Source: Onchidella celtica | Taxonomy: Eukaryota > Mollusca > Gastropoda > Systellommatophora > Onchidiidae | Direction: 5' to 3' | Assembly: GCA_963931925.1 (NCBI GenBank) | Contig: OZ007579.1 | Span: 35,542,466 to 35,606,465, forward strand | DNA length: 64,000 bases | Part shown: in pieces, positions 1-12,255 of the stretch | Layout: each line of letters starts with the position of its first letter | How positions within the stretch are numbered: position 1 is the stretch's first letter | The notes under the pieces: generated by a model | What the model saw: only the letters and a program-made list of their open reading frames with translations | What the model was told of the DNA's origin: nothing | Databases searched by the model: none | Made by a program: the position numbers and the translations under genes

Positions 1-929
1 ACAAGGTTCTAACACCGCCAACTTTTGAGAAATCGAGGATTGAAGTTTCATGTTATCATATCTTTTAGAGAAAAGAATTTTGTTTCTATTAGGTAATACA
101 AATTACACACCGAATCTGATTGATACATTGACACACAACAGAGAAGGCCTGTAGAGGTAGTGTGTAGTGTGTAACTCAGTTCAGCCAGAAAGTGGAGATA
201 AAACATTGTCATTCTGAGGGGACGATTAGCTAAGAGCTGAGGGAGGTAACCATAAAACTCGCATCCTGTGACAACTGAGTTTTTCTTCCCCTGCAATATT
301 CAAATGTGCCCTATTAAATTCTTCATCTGAGTTAAATCTTGTATGACGAACAGTTTCCTTTGGTCATTACAAAATGGATATTGAGCGCAACGCCGTATAT
401 TATTTTGCATTTCTTTCCAACTTCTGGTTGTTGTTGTTGTTGTTGTTGTTTTGTGTTGGGTTTTGGAGGGTGGGGGGAGGGGACCATATGGTCTTTGTCG
501 TAAAATGGCAGATCTATAGCCATGAAACCACACAAGTGCGAAGGAAATAAGTTTACACTTGGAGAAAAAAAGAATCAGCACTTGAAGTATTTCCGTCATC
601 TCAAACACATTTTTAGTTAAATACACATAAACATTTGGACAGTTGTGCTCTCCCTTAATCAATTGTTAAAATGAAATCCTTCAAAGGATTCTTAAGATAT
701 TGATTGGCTTTTCGTAATTATATTGCGCAGACACAAATTTCACTGACAGCCCGCCGGAAAAACAGTGACTGAGATCTACATCGGAACCTGAGGCCTATTT
801 GCATTATATTATTAGAGCCTTTGCACTTTGAGTCAAGCATGTTTTGCCTCAGCTTTGTAGATTATCAAGTTTAACGGGATATTATAAAAACCACAGAAAA
901 ACGGTGGGTCGCAGCAAGGCTATGGGCAA
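1..929. other. Intergenic, no gene seen
   Basis: I see no exon with a domain or plausible splice pattern. The only structure is a GTT microsatellite near 427-451, which produces a false Gln-rich reading frame on the minus strand. Confidence 0.6.
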
Positions 930-1102
930 TGTCAAGATTTGGCAAAATGAAAAAGTTGTACGTAGCAAAAACCTCGCGTAAGAAGTAATACCCAAACGAT
1001 ACAATCTTCTCTTTTAGTTTACATTTCATTGTATCGTTTGGGTATTATTTCTTACACGAAGTTTTGCTACATACAACTTTTTCTTTTTGTGAAATTTTGA
1101 CA
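930..1102. repeat. Fold-back MITE, ~75-bp arms
   Basis: The left arm (930 to about 1005) and the right arm (about 1028-1102) are near-perfect reverse complements around a loop of about 20 bases. Both ends carry TGTCAA or its complement next to an arm containing AAAAGTTGTA. Half-copies of the same arm lie at 8763-8865 and 24805-24898, so this is a dispersed non-autonomous element and not a one-off hairpin. I could not fix a target-site duplication. Confidence 0.75.
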
Positions 1103-3278
1103 AGTCCAACGGGATCTCGTGTACTAATGAGACTGAGACAAATCTGTCTCATTAGTTAATCCCAAAGAACGCCAAGTCTGAATCAAAACCAACGTAAACC
1201 AGATTTGACTCAACGCGCAATGGCTCTTAATTTGAGTCACTGAATAAAACAATAAGGGAAGGAAAATAACGAAACGAAAACTTGATTAGAGTCGACAAAT
1301 CTGGGACAAACTAAAAGAGCTTCTTCCGAATGGTTTCGATAGATTTACAATCGATAAAATGTGGGAAATAACCAACGCGAATTTAAAGAGTAAGTATTCG
1401 GAGTGCTTTGTCATTTCACGGTGCTCAAGTCTTTTCTCATTTTTATTCCTTTTCAAATTGTGGATTAACTATTGTTTAAATCAGGCCTTAAACTCTCACG
1501 CATTGTTAAAACTCCTATTGTTCGCGCCATTCACCCGTTACCGATTTTGATATAAGGTTATATCCTGAAATTTAAAGGAAAAATTAGTTCGGACAAAAAT
1601 AATGGTTTAGAATGCCATGCCAGATCTGGTTACATCGATTTAGCAAGAGACAAACTTATTTCCGTGATGACTGTTGTTGCTGTAGTTGTTGTTGTAGTTG
1701 TTGTTGTTGTTGATGATGATGATGATGTTGTTGTTATTGTTGTTGATGATGATGATGTTGTTGTTGTTATTGTTGTTCAGCCTGCTTGTACCATCGAGGG
1801 CGTAGCAGGAAGAAAAACTTTTCGGACTGCAACCAGCTGGGATGCCTGTCTTGGCGTAATGCCGTGTGTAGTCAGAGATTCCTTGTCCGTGAGGACAATG
1901 GCATAAATTCCAAATGAACGAAAAATGAAAGAAACTACACAAACCTTTGGAAAACAAATCCGTGGCGTATTCTAACTTTTTTTTCTCTCTCTTTTCTTGT
2001 CACATTTTCATCTAGCTTAATAATGAAGCTCAGCTTTATAGGAGGGGGAAAAAAAACAAATTTTAATTTGATTAAATGTTAATGGATCTGGAGAAACCAA
2101 GCTTAAAGTGAACTTTTTATACCTCTTTAAAAGATCAAAATAAAATGATTTTAAGACAGTTTCGAGCAAAATAGTTTAAAAAGCAGTAAAAATAGCTAAT
2201 CTTGCATTTTATACTTGCAAGCAAATATGGAGAAAAATGTTCCCCTTTGGAGGGGTTTTCTCAAGAATTTGGTTTTTCACATTAAGCCTGGTTTCGCCAG
2301 ACACATTCACAAATTTGGAAACGTCGAACTGAGTTTGACCGCTTGATAACAATTTATTTATTGTATTTCTAGATAATCTAGCTAACTTACATGTCTAAAG
2401 TTGCCGTGAACGATTGACTGATAGAAAACAGCGGGAATGAATTTTTACAAGCTATTATCCGATCTTAAATCGTTTTGCAGGTGATGATGGCTGGTGAATG
2501 TTTGTAACAGATGGTGGTAATTGTAATTTGTACTAGTACTACAAAGGTGCAGCTTGACAATGTTGACGACGAAGTCAGCCCTGCAGTTGTCATCACAACT
2601 GACACATCAGAACAGAGGAGGCAGTTTTCATAATGGAGAACTCACTGAACTAGAAAATCGATCTGAGATTACGAAAACACCTATATTTCTACACAACACG
2701 TAAATAATACCAAAACAAAATGTTTGCGGCTTACAAAAGAAAGGAATGATTAGGAAAGTCAAACTTGTTGATGAGGAATGGATCGTAATTATCTGTGGCT
2801 GTGAGCATCGTGGGCGAGTGTGTTCAGTTCTTAGAATAGTGCTCTGTCTGTAGTGCAGCAGTTCATTGCGTCTGTTGTTTAAATGCGTAGATCTATCTCA
2901 CAGGCGTGCGAGGTGACGTTAGCTCTATTATAGGTGACAACTACACGCTAATGATCATAGAACATATAAATGATCTCCAATTCAGTTACTGATTAAACCC
3001 TCTCATATTTGTCTAACATGGGCTAAACAGAGCATTCGGGTGCATAACGCATACAAAATCAATAACTAGCGGTAAGCTAAAAAAGCATGCAATATATAAT
3101 AATAATAATACAAAAAAAAAAAAGAATCACGGACAGAAACATCATTATACTATAATGGAGCTAGAGAACGAACATGTAAGCACCCAAAAACTTCTTGGCA
3201 ATTATGAAATTTTGTACACTGCTGAACTCACGTTTCTTATTGGGGAAGATTAGGGTAAAGGTTCGGATTGCGCTTAGC
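1103..3278. other. Intergenic with a GTT/GAT microsatellite
   Basis: There is no supportable gene. A trinucleotide array at about 1667-1777 ((GTT)n mixed with (GAT)n) opens long low-complexity frames on both strands (Asn/Ile-rich on minus, Val/Asp-rich on plus), which I treat as artefacts. The rest is AT-rich unique sequence. Confidence 0.55.
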
Positions 3279-3459
3279 CAGTGTCGGATCTACAGTGAAA
3301 CTAACGAAGATTAAAGCTTCAGGACCCCCTAATCCCTGAAGGGCCCTGAAGAAACTTTTTAATGAGTGAATTTTGTATGTTGCCCTGTTGTTGCTGGTTG
3401 CGAAGGGGACCCCATAACAGTTCAATCTTCAGGGTCCCAAAAACGTAGGTCCGCCACTG
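3279..3459. mobile_element. hAT-type MITE (181 bp)
   Basis: The ends are inverted repeats: the left begins CAGTGTCGGATCTAC and the right reads CAGTGGCGGACCTAC on the opposite strand. It is flanked by 8-bp near-duplications, cgcttagc (3271-3278) and agcttagc (3460-3467). An 8-bp duplication and CAG-starting termini are typical of hAT. A diverged copy lies at 11238-11429 inside the secreted-peptide gene. Confidence 0.8.
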
Positions 3460-4014
3460 AGCTTAGCTAATTGGCCATAATAATCTTATCGTTTGGTGAA
3501 ATGGTCAGAATAATAAATTTTCGGAAACACGACAAAATGTTCTTGAAGAAAAGTTTTATTGTAATTATTTTTGTTAACATGGCCCAAATAGTCATCACCA
3601 TAGAAATATTCCAGTACCATTTCCCTATTTCTTTTGTGGATATTTCTTCTCTCAGTAAATGCAAATGTTAAGGACAATGATCTTTCTGAAGAAAAAAAAG
3701 ACCCCAAACCTTCTCTGTGTTTGTGTGTTCCGTTATTTTTCAGCTCTGGTAGACCACGGACAATCGTCACTGTCACCTGAAACTAGTTATCACTTTTGAC
3801 TACTTTTCAGGAGAAGTAAAAAAAAAAAAAAACGTTTCTTTTCACACAGCTGGTCTATTCGGGATGTGTTTTTTGAAAGTTTTGCTGTTCGATTTCGCCT
3901 TGGGAGTTTATAACCAAGATCATTCGATGCGACTTCGAAGGTAGTTTAATATAATTATATGAAAATCAGTTTTTAGAATCTTTGAGTGACTACAGTCTTA
4001 GGGAACGGTCATGA

Positions 4015-4182
4015 AGTTATAAGTTAGAAGAGTTAAGTTATATTTTAGAAGAGTTGAAGTTATACTTTTGAAGGGTTGAAGTTATACTTTAGAAGGGTTG
4101 AAGTTATACTTTTGAAGGGTTGCAGTTATACTTTTGCAGAGTTGAAGTTATACTTTTGAAGAGTTGAAGTTATACTTTAGAA
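4015..4182. repeat. 22-bp tandem array (~7 copies)
   Basis: Units of about 22 bp (GTTGAAGTTATACTTTTGAAG plus one base) repeat with small changes. The array is interrupted on its right side by the hAT element at 4183-5256; the last partial unit reappears as ctttagaagaatta after that element. Confidence 0.85.
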
Positions 4183-5256
4183 CAGGCATGTCAAACTGAA
4201 AGTTCCCGAAGGGCCACATGGGTCACATTATGTCATCATGGGGGCCACACACGGCAGATATTTGCACACAGTACAACTAATTGAAGTCATTGAATAAAAT
4301 TTACTGCAGGATATTTTGTTGCTTAATATGCACATACACTGTGTATACGAATGTTTTAGCAGCATTCATGAATACAAACTAATAAAAATAGTTTGATAAA
4401 AAGAATGAAGGACATAGATCTAGTACTTTTGTATTTTTTTTCAACTGTTGTTTCAAATTACCCGACATTTCGTCAATTCGCTCAGCAACAGTGTTCCGGG
4501 TTAATGAGATGTCTTTGAATAAGTGTGCTCTCTCTGGACATACAATCTCAGCTGTTTTACAAGGCATTGCTTTATGAAATCTCTTTCACTGTAGGATTTC
4601 CCACTCATGGCGATCATTCGGTTGAGTTCATAGCTTGCAGTCATAGAAGCGACATTCTCTTTCTGAATTTTCATAAAACAGGTCTGTTGCTGTGTCAAGT
4701 TAGCCTTCAATTCCTTGAGTTTTGAAGCAAGCATTGAACCTTTATGTTTATCGTAAGGTGGGTGATTTGTTTCATAATGTCTTTTCAAGTTGTACTCTTT
4801 TGGCGTGGCGATGCAACTGTTGCAAATTAAACAATGTATCTTTTCGTTCACCATCGTACAAAAAATACTGTATTTCCCACTTTTCTTGTGACACTCGGCA
4901 TTCTTCGTTCAATTTTCTTTTTCTTTTAGCTGGAAGAGCACTTGCCATTTTGACGATATTTTGTGAAAATCTAAAAAGAAAGTTTTCTGTTTACAACTGT
5001 CAACGAGCTATACGTTGTAGAATCGACACAAAACCAAAGGGGAGTAAGTACGACGTAGAATCGTGATTCGCCAGAAGTTAATAGTGGTTGACAAAATCGC
5101 ACACACACAAAAAAACAACAATCAAATCGAAAAAAAGTTCTGTTTTTTGTAAATTTATGTTACGAGAATAAAATGTGCTCGCGCTGTAGAAACCTTTACG
5201 CGGGCCGCAACTTTGCTTTTAAGGGGCCGCATGCGGCCCGCATGTTTGACATGCCT
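4183..5256 (-). mobile_element. Decayed hAT DNA transposon (1,074 bp)
   Basis: The termini are exact inverted repeats: CAGGCATGTCAAAC on the left and GTTTGACATGCCTG on the right. An exact 8-bp target-site duplication, ctttagaa, flanks it (4175-4182 and 5257-5264). The interior holds the start of a minus-strand transposase, truncated before the catalytic core, so this copy is non-autonomous. It sits inside the 22-bp tandem array. Confidence 0.92.
4379..4948 (-). pseudogene. hAT transposase, N-terminal remnant
   Basis: From a possible ATG at 4948 the minus strand encodes a basic start (MASALPAKRKRKLNEE). After a frameshift in the stretch near 4855-4870 comes a BED-like zinc-finger region (CLICNSCIA...NLKRHYETNH), then a helical part containing KSYSERDFIKQC. 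After a second frameshift near 4530-4560 comes FKDISLTRNTVAERIDEM. This order matches the N-terminal half of the hAT transposases related to GTF2IRD2/ZBED/SCAND3-type proteins. The RNase-H catalytic core and dimerisation region are missing. It is a dead gene inside a dead element, with no sign of domestication. Confidence 0.85.
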
Positions 5257-5264
5257 GCTTTAGA

Positions 5265-7159
5265 AGAATTAGAAACATTTTTGATACACAAACAGGTTCA
5301 TTTGTCTGGGAGGAAACAAAAAATGCCAGGGTGATTTAGTTCACATGGACGTGAGTACTTAAATCTGTGCAGTTTGATGACATTGTCATGAACTCTCTTC
5401 GCCTGGGGTGTAATTGTGGCTTTTTATCTTAGCAGGGTGGCGATGGGTTAATGATGACCTCCACAGATTATAAGTCAAGTTCTCATCATTTACACATTTG
5501 AGCTCCATGTTGTATGGTAATTGGTGTCTGTCACGTGCTCTGAAGGTCACTGCAACAGGGCGACTAGTTCAGTCACCGCAACCGACGTGCACAAGGAGTG
5601 ACCCGGGGTGACTGAGTTGGAGAAATTATTATTTCATATTATTTTTTTATATACAGGAGAGCTCAGACAATGTTTAGAGTGCGTGTGTATGGGGGGGGGA
5701 GGGGGTGCATGCGTGCATGGGGGCTTGAGTGAGTGAGTAAGTGAGTGAATGAATGAGAGAGAGAGAGAGAGACACACACACACACACACACACGAGAGAG
5801 AGAGACAGACAGAGACATGATAACCCTCATATTATGCTAAGAAAAAGTAAGACGATAGATGGAATATAACAGAATGATAGGACACAAGGCTATCCTACTA
5901 GAATCGCCCATCAATCACCCACTGCGTGGTGACGAGCTTTGAGAAAAAGTTACATGAAACAGATGAACTTATAAATCTGAGTAAAGTTGTTGTTGTTGTT
6001 GTTGTTGTTGTCCTACAAATTATTTTCCTGGAAGTAATAATGAAAAAAAATGCGAACCTTAATTCTTGTTTGTTTTATCTCCATTTTCTGAAATATATGG
6101 AGATTTTTGGCACATAGAAGAGATATATATAACAAATGCGCACTTTGACACTTGTCATGTTTAACATGCGTTGTGGCACTTACCAATCTGTTTCACAATT
6201 CTAGTTTATTCTAACTTCTTGTCCTGACACTGAAGAAGCAAACATAATTGTATGGGGCATCCGTTCCTGCGATTACATTCGACCATTAGAAATACCCGGT
6301 TTTGTCATTCATACCAACGTTCCCGGTGAAGATTTTCAAAAATCCTAGGAATCTCGTGTAAAAAAAAAAAAAAAAATCAACAGGTGAGTTTTTTTGTTGT
6401 TTTTTTTAAAACAAGATTTTTTTTCCAGCCCCAAATAAAATTTACAATCCTCTCACATAAGCAGTGTCAAACGGACCCTAATGCCTCTGGGCTTTATTTT
6501 CACCTCTTAACCCTCTAGGGGCCATGCTGTATCACCAGTGATACACAGACATTTATAACTCGATTGCGATACCCAGAAGAATTCAGCGAGAGGAAAGTAA
6601 GTTATTTTTTGTTTTCTACAATATGCACAATAAATCAACTAAATGACCATGAAAACCCCCCTTAATTATGTCCCTAAGAACACATTTCTCCCGAAATCAG
6701 AATTCGCCCAGAAGCAGAAGTAAAGGCGGAGCCAAGGGAGTGAAGTCGCAATTGATGGAAGGGCAATTGTGTGATTTTTTTTTTTTTTGCAAAGAAATAA
6801 TAACAAAATGTAGAGTCTACAATAGCCCGAAAAATCTCAAGATCTGTTGTTTTTTTTAAATGCCAAGATCCCCAAATGCAACCTCTAAAATCCCGAGATC
6901 TTTGGGAAAATCCCAAGGACCGGCAATGCTGATTCACACAGTTGTGCTTGTGGCACCAGGTGGGTATGGGAAACAAAAAACATGAGAAGTGCTGTATCAT
7001 CAAAACTTACTTCAAAAGCTCGCAAAGGTTAGGTTTATGGTTTCAGTTGCTGCTTAATCATCCGTCACTCCGTGCATCCGCGGACAACCTGCTGTAATCA
7101 CAGTTTTTAACGCCACTATAAATAATACCGTATCATCATCATGGTGTAAATTGCTAGAC
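5265..7159. other. Intergenic, microsatellites only
   Basis: Simple repeats occupy about 5680-5815 (G-rich, GA and CA runs). A short GTT run at 5985-6011 and A/T homopolymers near 6361 and 6776 explain the small open frames. No coding pattern or RNA gene is recognised. Confidence 0.5.
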
Positions 7160-7164
7160 ATAAT

Positions 7165-8313
7165 TGTCACGAGCAGGTGAGCTGGGATCAGTAGTTACGG
7201 GGGAAGGGGGTCGAGTAAAGTTAACCCACGGCCCACGGGTAATGAAAAGCGTGCATGTTGTGAGTGGGGGGGTCTGCATGAGGCGAGAGCGCTGTACTAC
7301 TATCACTGCAAGTTAGAAGGTCCCAGGGGACGGACGTGAGTGAGAACAGACGGGAGATTGTGACAGTGTTTCCAGTGATGACTGGTAGGTGGAACGATGA
7401 TTGATAATTATGATTGATGTATTATATTCGTCTACGACCATGATGTAAATAAGTATATGTGAGGAATGTGGAAGTCCTTGATACTGTATATAGCAATGTG
7501 CGCCATGAGCGATAGATGGAAGTTAGCTTCATGGATTTGTAGCGAGAGTGAGTAGGGTGTAATACGGTGGAGGTGTTACCGTAAGATGTTTGGTGAGTGA
7601 AATGTGAACTATTGTGTGTACGCTTCATGAGTTGTAATGAGGGGTGAAGTGATTAGAAATGGTGTGGTATTATACCAATGTAATGTTATTTTTGTAGGTG
7701 CCGGGGTCGGGCCGAAGAGCCGCCTACGGTGAGCACAGGGGATAGGCCAGCATAGGGCCGAAGGCCACACATAGGCCAGGAGTGAAGCTGTCGGTGTAGG
7801 ACAGTCGCAGCACATGAGTCGTGGCAGTCTGGCCACAGACAGGGATGTATATATGATCGTGAATGTGCTATTAAGATGTACTACTGTGACATGGGTGTAT
7901 TACTGTGCGAATGAGATATTCATGTGAATTGAAGTATTAACGTGTTATGGCCACGTGAAGTGTATAGGAGGCTAAGGTGTATTGCCATAGGGAGGCGCTA
8001 TTGAGAGACTGTGGAGTGAAAGAATACTAGTGTGTCATTAAGACCCTGAGTGGAGAGGCTGAGGCCGAGGTGTCTTTAGAAGTAATTACCGGGTTGTGGA
8101 CCCGAGGAAGTGTGCTTACGGAAGAAGGCCGTGGACGGCAGTTAACTTGAAGAATATAATGTATGTATGTAATTGCACTGTTATCCTTATCTTTATATTT
8201 ATGTTTAATAAATGTGTGAGTCTGATGGGTTGGTCTGTTAAGTGTTATACTTGTTCGTTCGTGATTGTTGTCCTGTTATAACCATCGCATCTCCCAGTCT
8301 GGGATTTGTGACA
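7165..8313 (+). mobile_element. Solo LTR, copy 1 (1,149 bp)
   Basis: It starts TGTCACGAGC and ends TTTGTGACA, so it has TG...CA ends with short inverted termini. An exact 5-bp duplication ataat flanks it (7160-7164 and 8314-8318). It is collinear along most of its length with the copy at 9222-10371. No internal coding region (gag, protease, RT) lies between or beside the copies, so each is best read as a solo LTR left by recombination between two LTRs. Superfamily (Gypsy or BEL) cannot be decided from the LTR alone. Confidence 0.85.
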
Positions 8314-8762
8314 ATAATTGCTGGCTGAAAGTGGCCGAATACTATATAAATGTACACACAGACCTTCTGGTTGTATCACTTGTTCTCAGTGAGAAGAGGC
8401 AAATCACAGTCCTGAATCAACTCTTCATTTCGTAATCTTCACAGGTTCGTGTTCGTCTAATTGAAGTTATCTCATGCATTTCCCCAATTCAGATGATTTT
8501 GATTCAGAGAAAACATTGTGGAATTGTCAAAAAACGAGCTAAAATGAAGAAATTTTACATAGTTTTTCATTGTAAAGAATGAGATTAAAATCAGCATCTA
8601 AGTTGCCAACACGGGAGACCAAAAAAAAAAAAAAAGATGTGTCGCCTTGGGCAAGAAATAACATTGAAATCTTTTATTGTTCGATTGTTTTCTCTGTTCC
8701 ATTTTTTTTTCTGTTGTTTTTTTTTCTTGACAAAGGCGACAGCCGAAATATCAAAGACATTC

Positions 8763-8865
8763 TGGGGGTGTCTTCTCTTTTAGTTTGCATTGTATAGTTT
8801 GGGTAATATTTCTTACGCGGGGCTTTGCTACATACAACTTTTTCATTTTTGCCCAATTTTGACAT
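8763..8865 (+). repeat. Half copy of the fold-back MITE
   Basis: This stretch matches the right half of the fold-back element at 930-1102 (CTTTTAGTTTGCATTGTATA, then TTTGCTACATACAACTTTTT, then TTTTGACA). It ends about 65 bases before the start codon of the secreted-peptide gene, so it may lie in that gene's promoter or 5' UTR. Confidence 0.65.
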
Positions 8866-8930
8866 GACTAAACGTTGTCTCATCTCTCTGTTCTAACAAG
8901 CCAGTCTGTCCAACCCATCCAGGTAAGACC

Positions 8931-11900
8931 ATGCGTACCCTGATACTAGCCGTGAGTGTAGCTGCACTGCTGTGTTTGACTCAAGTCAGGTCGGCGCCCG
9001 GCGACGAGGGCAAGCCCTGCCTGTGGGAAGGAGAGGTAATTTTTTTTGCTTCTCACTCGGAAGAGCACTAAAGCTGGCTTTTCATGTCTACGGAAACGGA
9101 AGTGAAACGTAAAAAAATCCACCAGGTAGTAAGAAGAAAGAGTGTTTCCATGTGTACGGAGATAGCATTTCCGTACAGATGAAGCAATTCTCTCTCTTTC
9201 ACTACTTAAAGGGGTTTTGATTGTCACGAGTGGAGTGAGCGGGATTCAAGGATTACGGGGGCATGGAAGTGTAGGATTGACTCACGGGATAGGAGGCTGC
9301 TCACCTATATTGACTTCTGTTAGTTAACGTTGAAGCGTGCATGTTGTGAGTGAAGTTGAGGCGTAGTAGAGGCAAAATCTGAATAGTCAGATCACTGCAA
9401 GTTAAGAGGTCCCAGGGGACAGACGTGAGATCAGAGCAGTCGGGAGATTGTTGTGTGTTTTCCAGTGATGACTGGTAGGTTGAACTGTGATTGATAATTA
9501 TGATGATTGATGTACTAGATTCTCCTATGACCATGATGTAAATAAGTTATATGTGAGGACTGTGAAAGTCATTGATTACTGTGTATAGAGATGTGCGCAA
9601 TGAGCGATAGATGTAAGTTAGGATCATGGATTCGTAGCGAGTCTGAGTACGGTGTGACACGGTGGAGGTGTGTTACCGTAAGATGTGTGGTGAGTGAAAT
9701 GTGGACTATGGTGTGTACGCTTGATAGTTCGTAATGAGTGGTGAAGTGGATAGTAATTGTATGGTGTTATAGAAATGTAATGTTATTCTTGTAGGTGCCG
9801 GGGTCGGGCAGAGACGCCACCCGCGGTGAGCGGACTTGTGCCGGGGTTGGGCAGAAGGCTACCCACAGGCCGCCTGAGTGAAGCTGTCGCGCAGGACAGC
9901 GGGAGCACATGAGTCGTGGCAGTCTGGCCACAGACAGGGACGTTGTTATTGTCCTTATTGCTATTACGATGTTAATGTGCTATTACGATGTTAATGTGCC
10001 ATTGAGAATATAATGTGCTATTGAAATAGTAATGTGCTGTTAAGACCTCGAGGGGAGATTGAGATACGGAGATTAGGTTGAGCAGGCACCAATAAGAGAG
10101 GCCAGCAAGTAATATATATATAGATGTGAGGCTGAGGCCAGAGCATATTTTAGAAAGTATTATCGGGTTGTGGACCCGTAGAGGAATGAATGTCGGGAGT
10201 GCTGACCATTATATGGTATTTGAATTGAATAATGTAATGCACGTATCTCTTTATCTTTATGTTTAATAAATGTGTGAGTCTGATGGGTTGTTCTGTTAAG
10301 TGTTATACGTGTTCGTTCGTGATTGTTGTCCTGTTATAATTATTACATGTCCCAGTCTGGGATTTGTGACATTGATAATGCCGTTTCCGTTTCCGTACAC
10401 ATGAAAATCCAGCTTTATGCTGTTGACTCCATTTTCATCTTTTACTGCTACTAAAGATACAATATCATGAGACACTCACTTCTTTGAACCTCGAAAAATC
10501 TCATGCACATAGTTTGCCTGCTGATCGGAGGCGAGGCCCATGGCGCATTGCAGGAAAAGAAAAATTATTAATGATGCAGATTTTGTTACAGTACTACTGC
10601 CATTTAAAAAAAGAAAAAAGTTTCCTTCAGCGATTGAAATTATTTTACTGTAAAGGCCCGTAGTGTAAAGTATGTCTATGTGAATCTTGTAAAAGGATTA
10701 AAAAATTTGTAAAAATCAACTTGTAGAGTTCAGCCTTCAGAAATGACAAAATGCGCTGCAGGTCCACATTAGAAAACAATTCTTCAACAGATCTGACTGA
10801 AGTGCAATTGTCAACACGATATCGAAAACACAAGTAATTATTATTCACACCCGTGTGATATGTTTCAATAAATTTGTGATAAATATTATATGTAATACAT
10901 GTACAATATACGTGTGGCCCATTTTTCAGACGTACGAGGATGGCCAATCTGTGCCGTCTGGGGATACGTGTAATACGTGTTTCTGTACAAAAGGAGGTGT
11001 CTTTTGTACTCTCATGGGATGCATGACGATACCCATTCCACCGTAAGTTCTCCTCTCTCTCTCTCCCGTTCTGTCTCTCTCTCTCTCTTTCTCTCCCTCC
11101 CTTTTTCTCTCTCTCTTTCTTTTTCTCTTTCTCTCCTTCTTTCTCTCCCTTTCTCTCTCACTCTTTCTCTGTCTCTCTTTTTCTCTCTCTCTCTCTCTCT
11201 GGGACAATATTTTGAGACACACACACCCTCTCTTCACCATTGGCGGGTTTACTATGAAACCAATCAAGCTTAAGCTTCATGGACCGTAATCACGGAGGGG
11301 TCCTACAGAAATTGTTTTCCAGTGAGTGAATTTTGGATGTTGCCCTATTGCTTTTTGTTGCTGGTTGCTAAGGGGCCCCATAACAGTTGAAGCTTCAGGG
11401 TCCCAAAAACGTAGCCCCCCCCCCCACTGCCCCTCAAACACCTTTACAGCTCCCTCCCCTACCCAGAAGCCTAATCGTGAGACTAGGTTGAATACAGTCC
11501 AACATTTTTCTTACGCAGACCTCACATTGTACATACGCCGTATACACTGTAGTCTGTATGGTTTGATATGTGACACCCAGTGGTCACGGGGTTTCTACAC
11601 CATTTTGAAGCACAAAGACAAATCCAATCAGTTCACCGAGGCCCTTTTTGTCTCCCTGCATGCCTGCCTACCATACACATAATGAAACGTAATATACAGA
11701 GAAATGACATTGCCATTGGATATTCTTTACTTCGATATTTCTCCCTTTCACTGGTATAGCGAGACCTCGGATATAATGAGATATATTTCTATCAGATTCA
11801 GAGCAATGCATCCAGTTATAACCGATTTCCACTGCTTCATTCTATTCCTTTTTTTTTTTTTTTACCTTTTTTAAACAGTTGATGCTTTTTATCACTTTTT

Positions 11901-12145
11901 ATTCTTAAAATTAATATTATTGTTAACATGAATACAATACTGTATTTGAAATATTGTAATCCCAATTCATCAATACCAAAAAATAAAATTCATTCCACAA
12001 CATAACAGAATACTCAACAAAACAAACGTTGTCATTTCCAGTAATTTCATGATAAAGCCATTGATACTGTACGTAATTACTAATAAGCTGTACCTAAATT
12101 TTCTCTTCATATTTCCTCAGTGAAGAGGCAGAAACCCAAAACTGA
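8931..12145 (+). CDS. Secreted VWC/pacifastin-like cysteine-rich peptide, 3 exons
   Basis: Three exons join in frame: 8931-9035 (phase 0 end), 10930-11042 and 12121-12145, with donors gtaatt and gtaagt and acceptors ttttcag and tcctcag. The product is 80 residues. Residues 1-22 form a signal peptide (MRTLILAVSVAALLCLTQVR), with cleavage likely after Ala22. The mature ~58-residue peptide has six cysteines in one module: PCLWEGETYEDG, then GDTCNTCFC, then GGVFCTLMGC. The core CNxCxCx2Gx3CTx3C matches the pacifastin light-chain inhibitor pattern, but the first spacing (18 residues) is longer and the YEDG motif is VWC-like. I therefore call it VWC/pacifastin-like. A secreted protease inhibitor or signalling peptide is an inference. 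Intron 1 hosts a solo LTR; intron 2 holds an hAT MITE and a CT microsatellite. An acceptor-like CAAG at 8897-8900 suggests a further 5' UTR exon. Confidence 0.85.
9222..10371 (+). mobile_element. Solo LTR, copy 2 (1,150 bp), in intron 1
   Basis: It has the same TGTCACGAG start and TTTGTGACA end as copy 1, flanked by an exact 5-bp duplication ttgat (9217-9221 and 10372-10376). It diverges from copy 1 by many substitutions and small indels, so the two are separate insertions of one family. It lies in sense orientation in the first intron of the secreted-peptide gene. Confidence 0.87.
11050..11205. repeat. CT-rich microsatellite in intron 2
   Basis: An imperfect (CT)n/(TTTCTC)n tract starts a few bases after the exon 2 donor. 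It creates long Arg/Glu and Ser/Leu frames on the two strands that are not genes. Confidence 0.9.
11238..11429. mobile_element. hAT-type MITE, second copy
   Basis: It is collinear with the MITE at 3279-3459 (shared AGTGAGTGAATTTTG, then TTGCCCT, then CTTCAGGGTCCCAAAAACGT), with a CATTGGCGG start and a CACTG end. A C-run has expanded near its right end. The 8-bp flanks (ctcttcac and cccctcaa) match only in part, so this copy is older. Confidence 0.65.
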
Positions 12146-12255
12146 GCTGGAACTGATACCAGGCTGAGATAACACGGTCAACTATGTGAAATGGGTTCGT
12201 CTATTTCTACTCTTTCATGTGAAGTATTGAAAATTTCTGTTGCCAATATGAAATC

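Noticed and set aside
1640..1957. Asn-rich and Val/Asp-rich frames
   Set aside because: Produced by a GTT/GAT microsatellite; no conserved domain.
7422..8281. Several short frames with Thr/His/Pro-rich products
   Set aside because: They lie inside the solo LTR defined by its ends and 5-bp duplication.
10926..11273. Arg/Glu-rich and Ser/Leu-rich frames
   Set aside because: Produced by a CT tract in intron 2 of the secreted-peptide gene.
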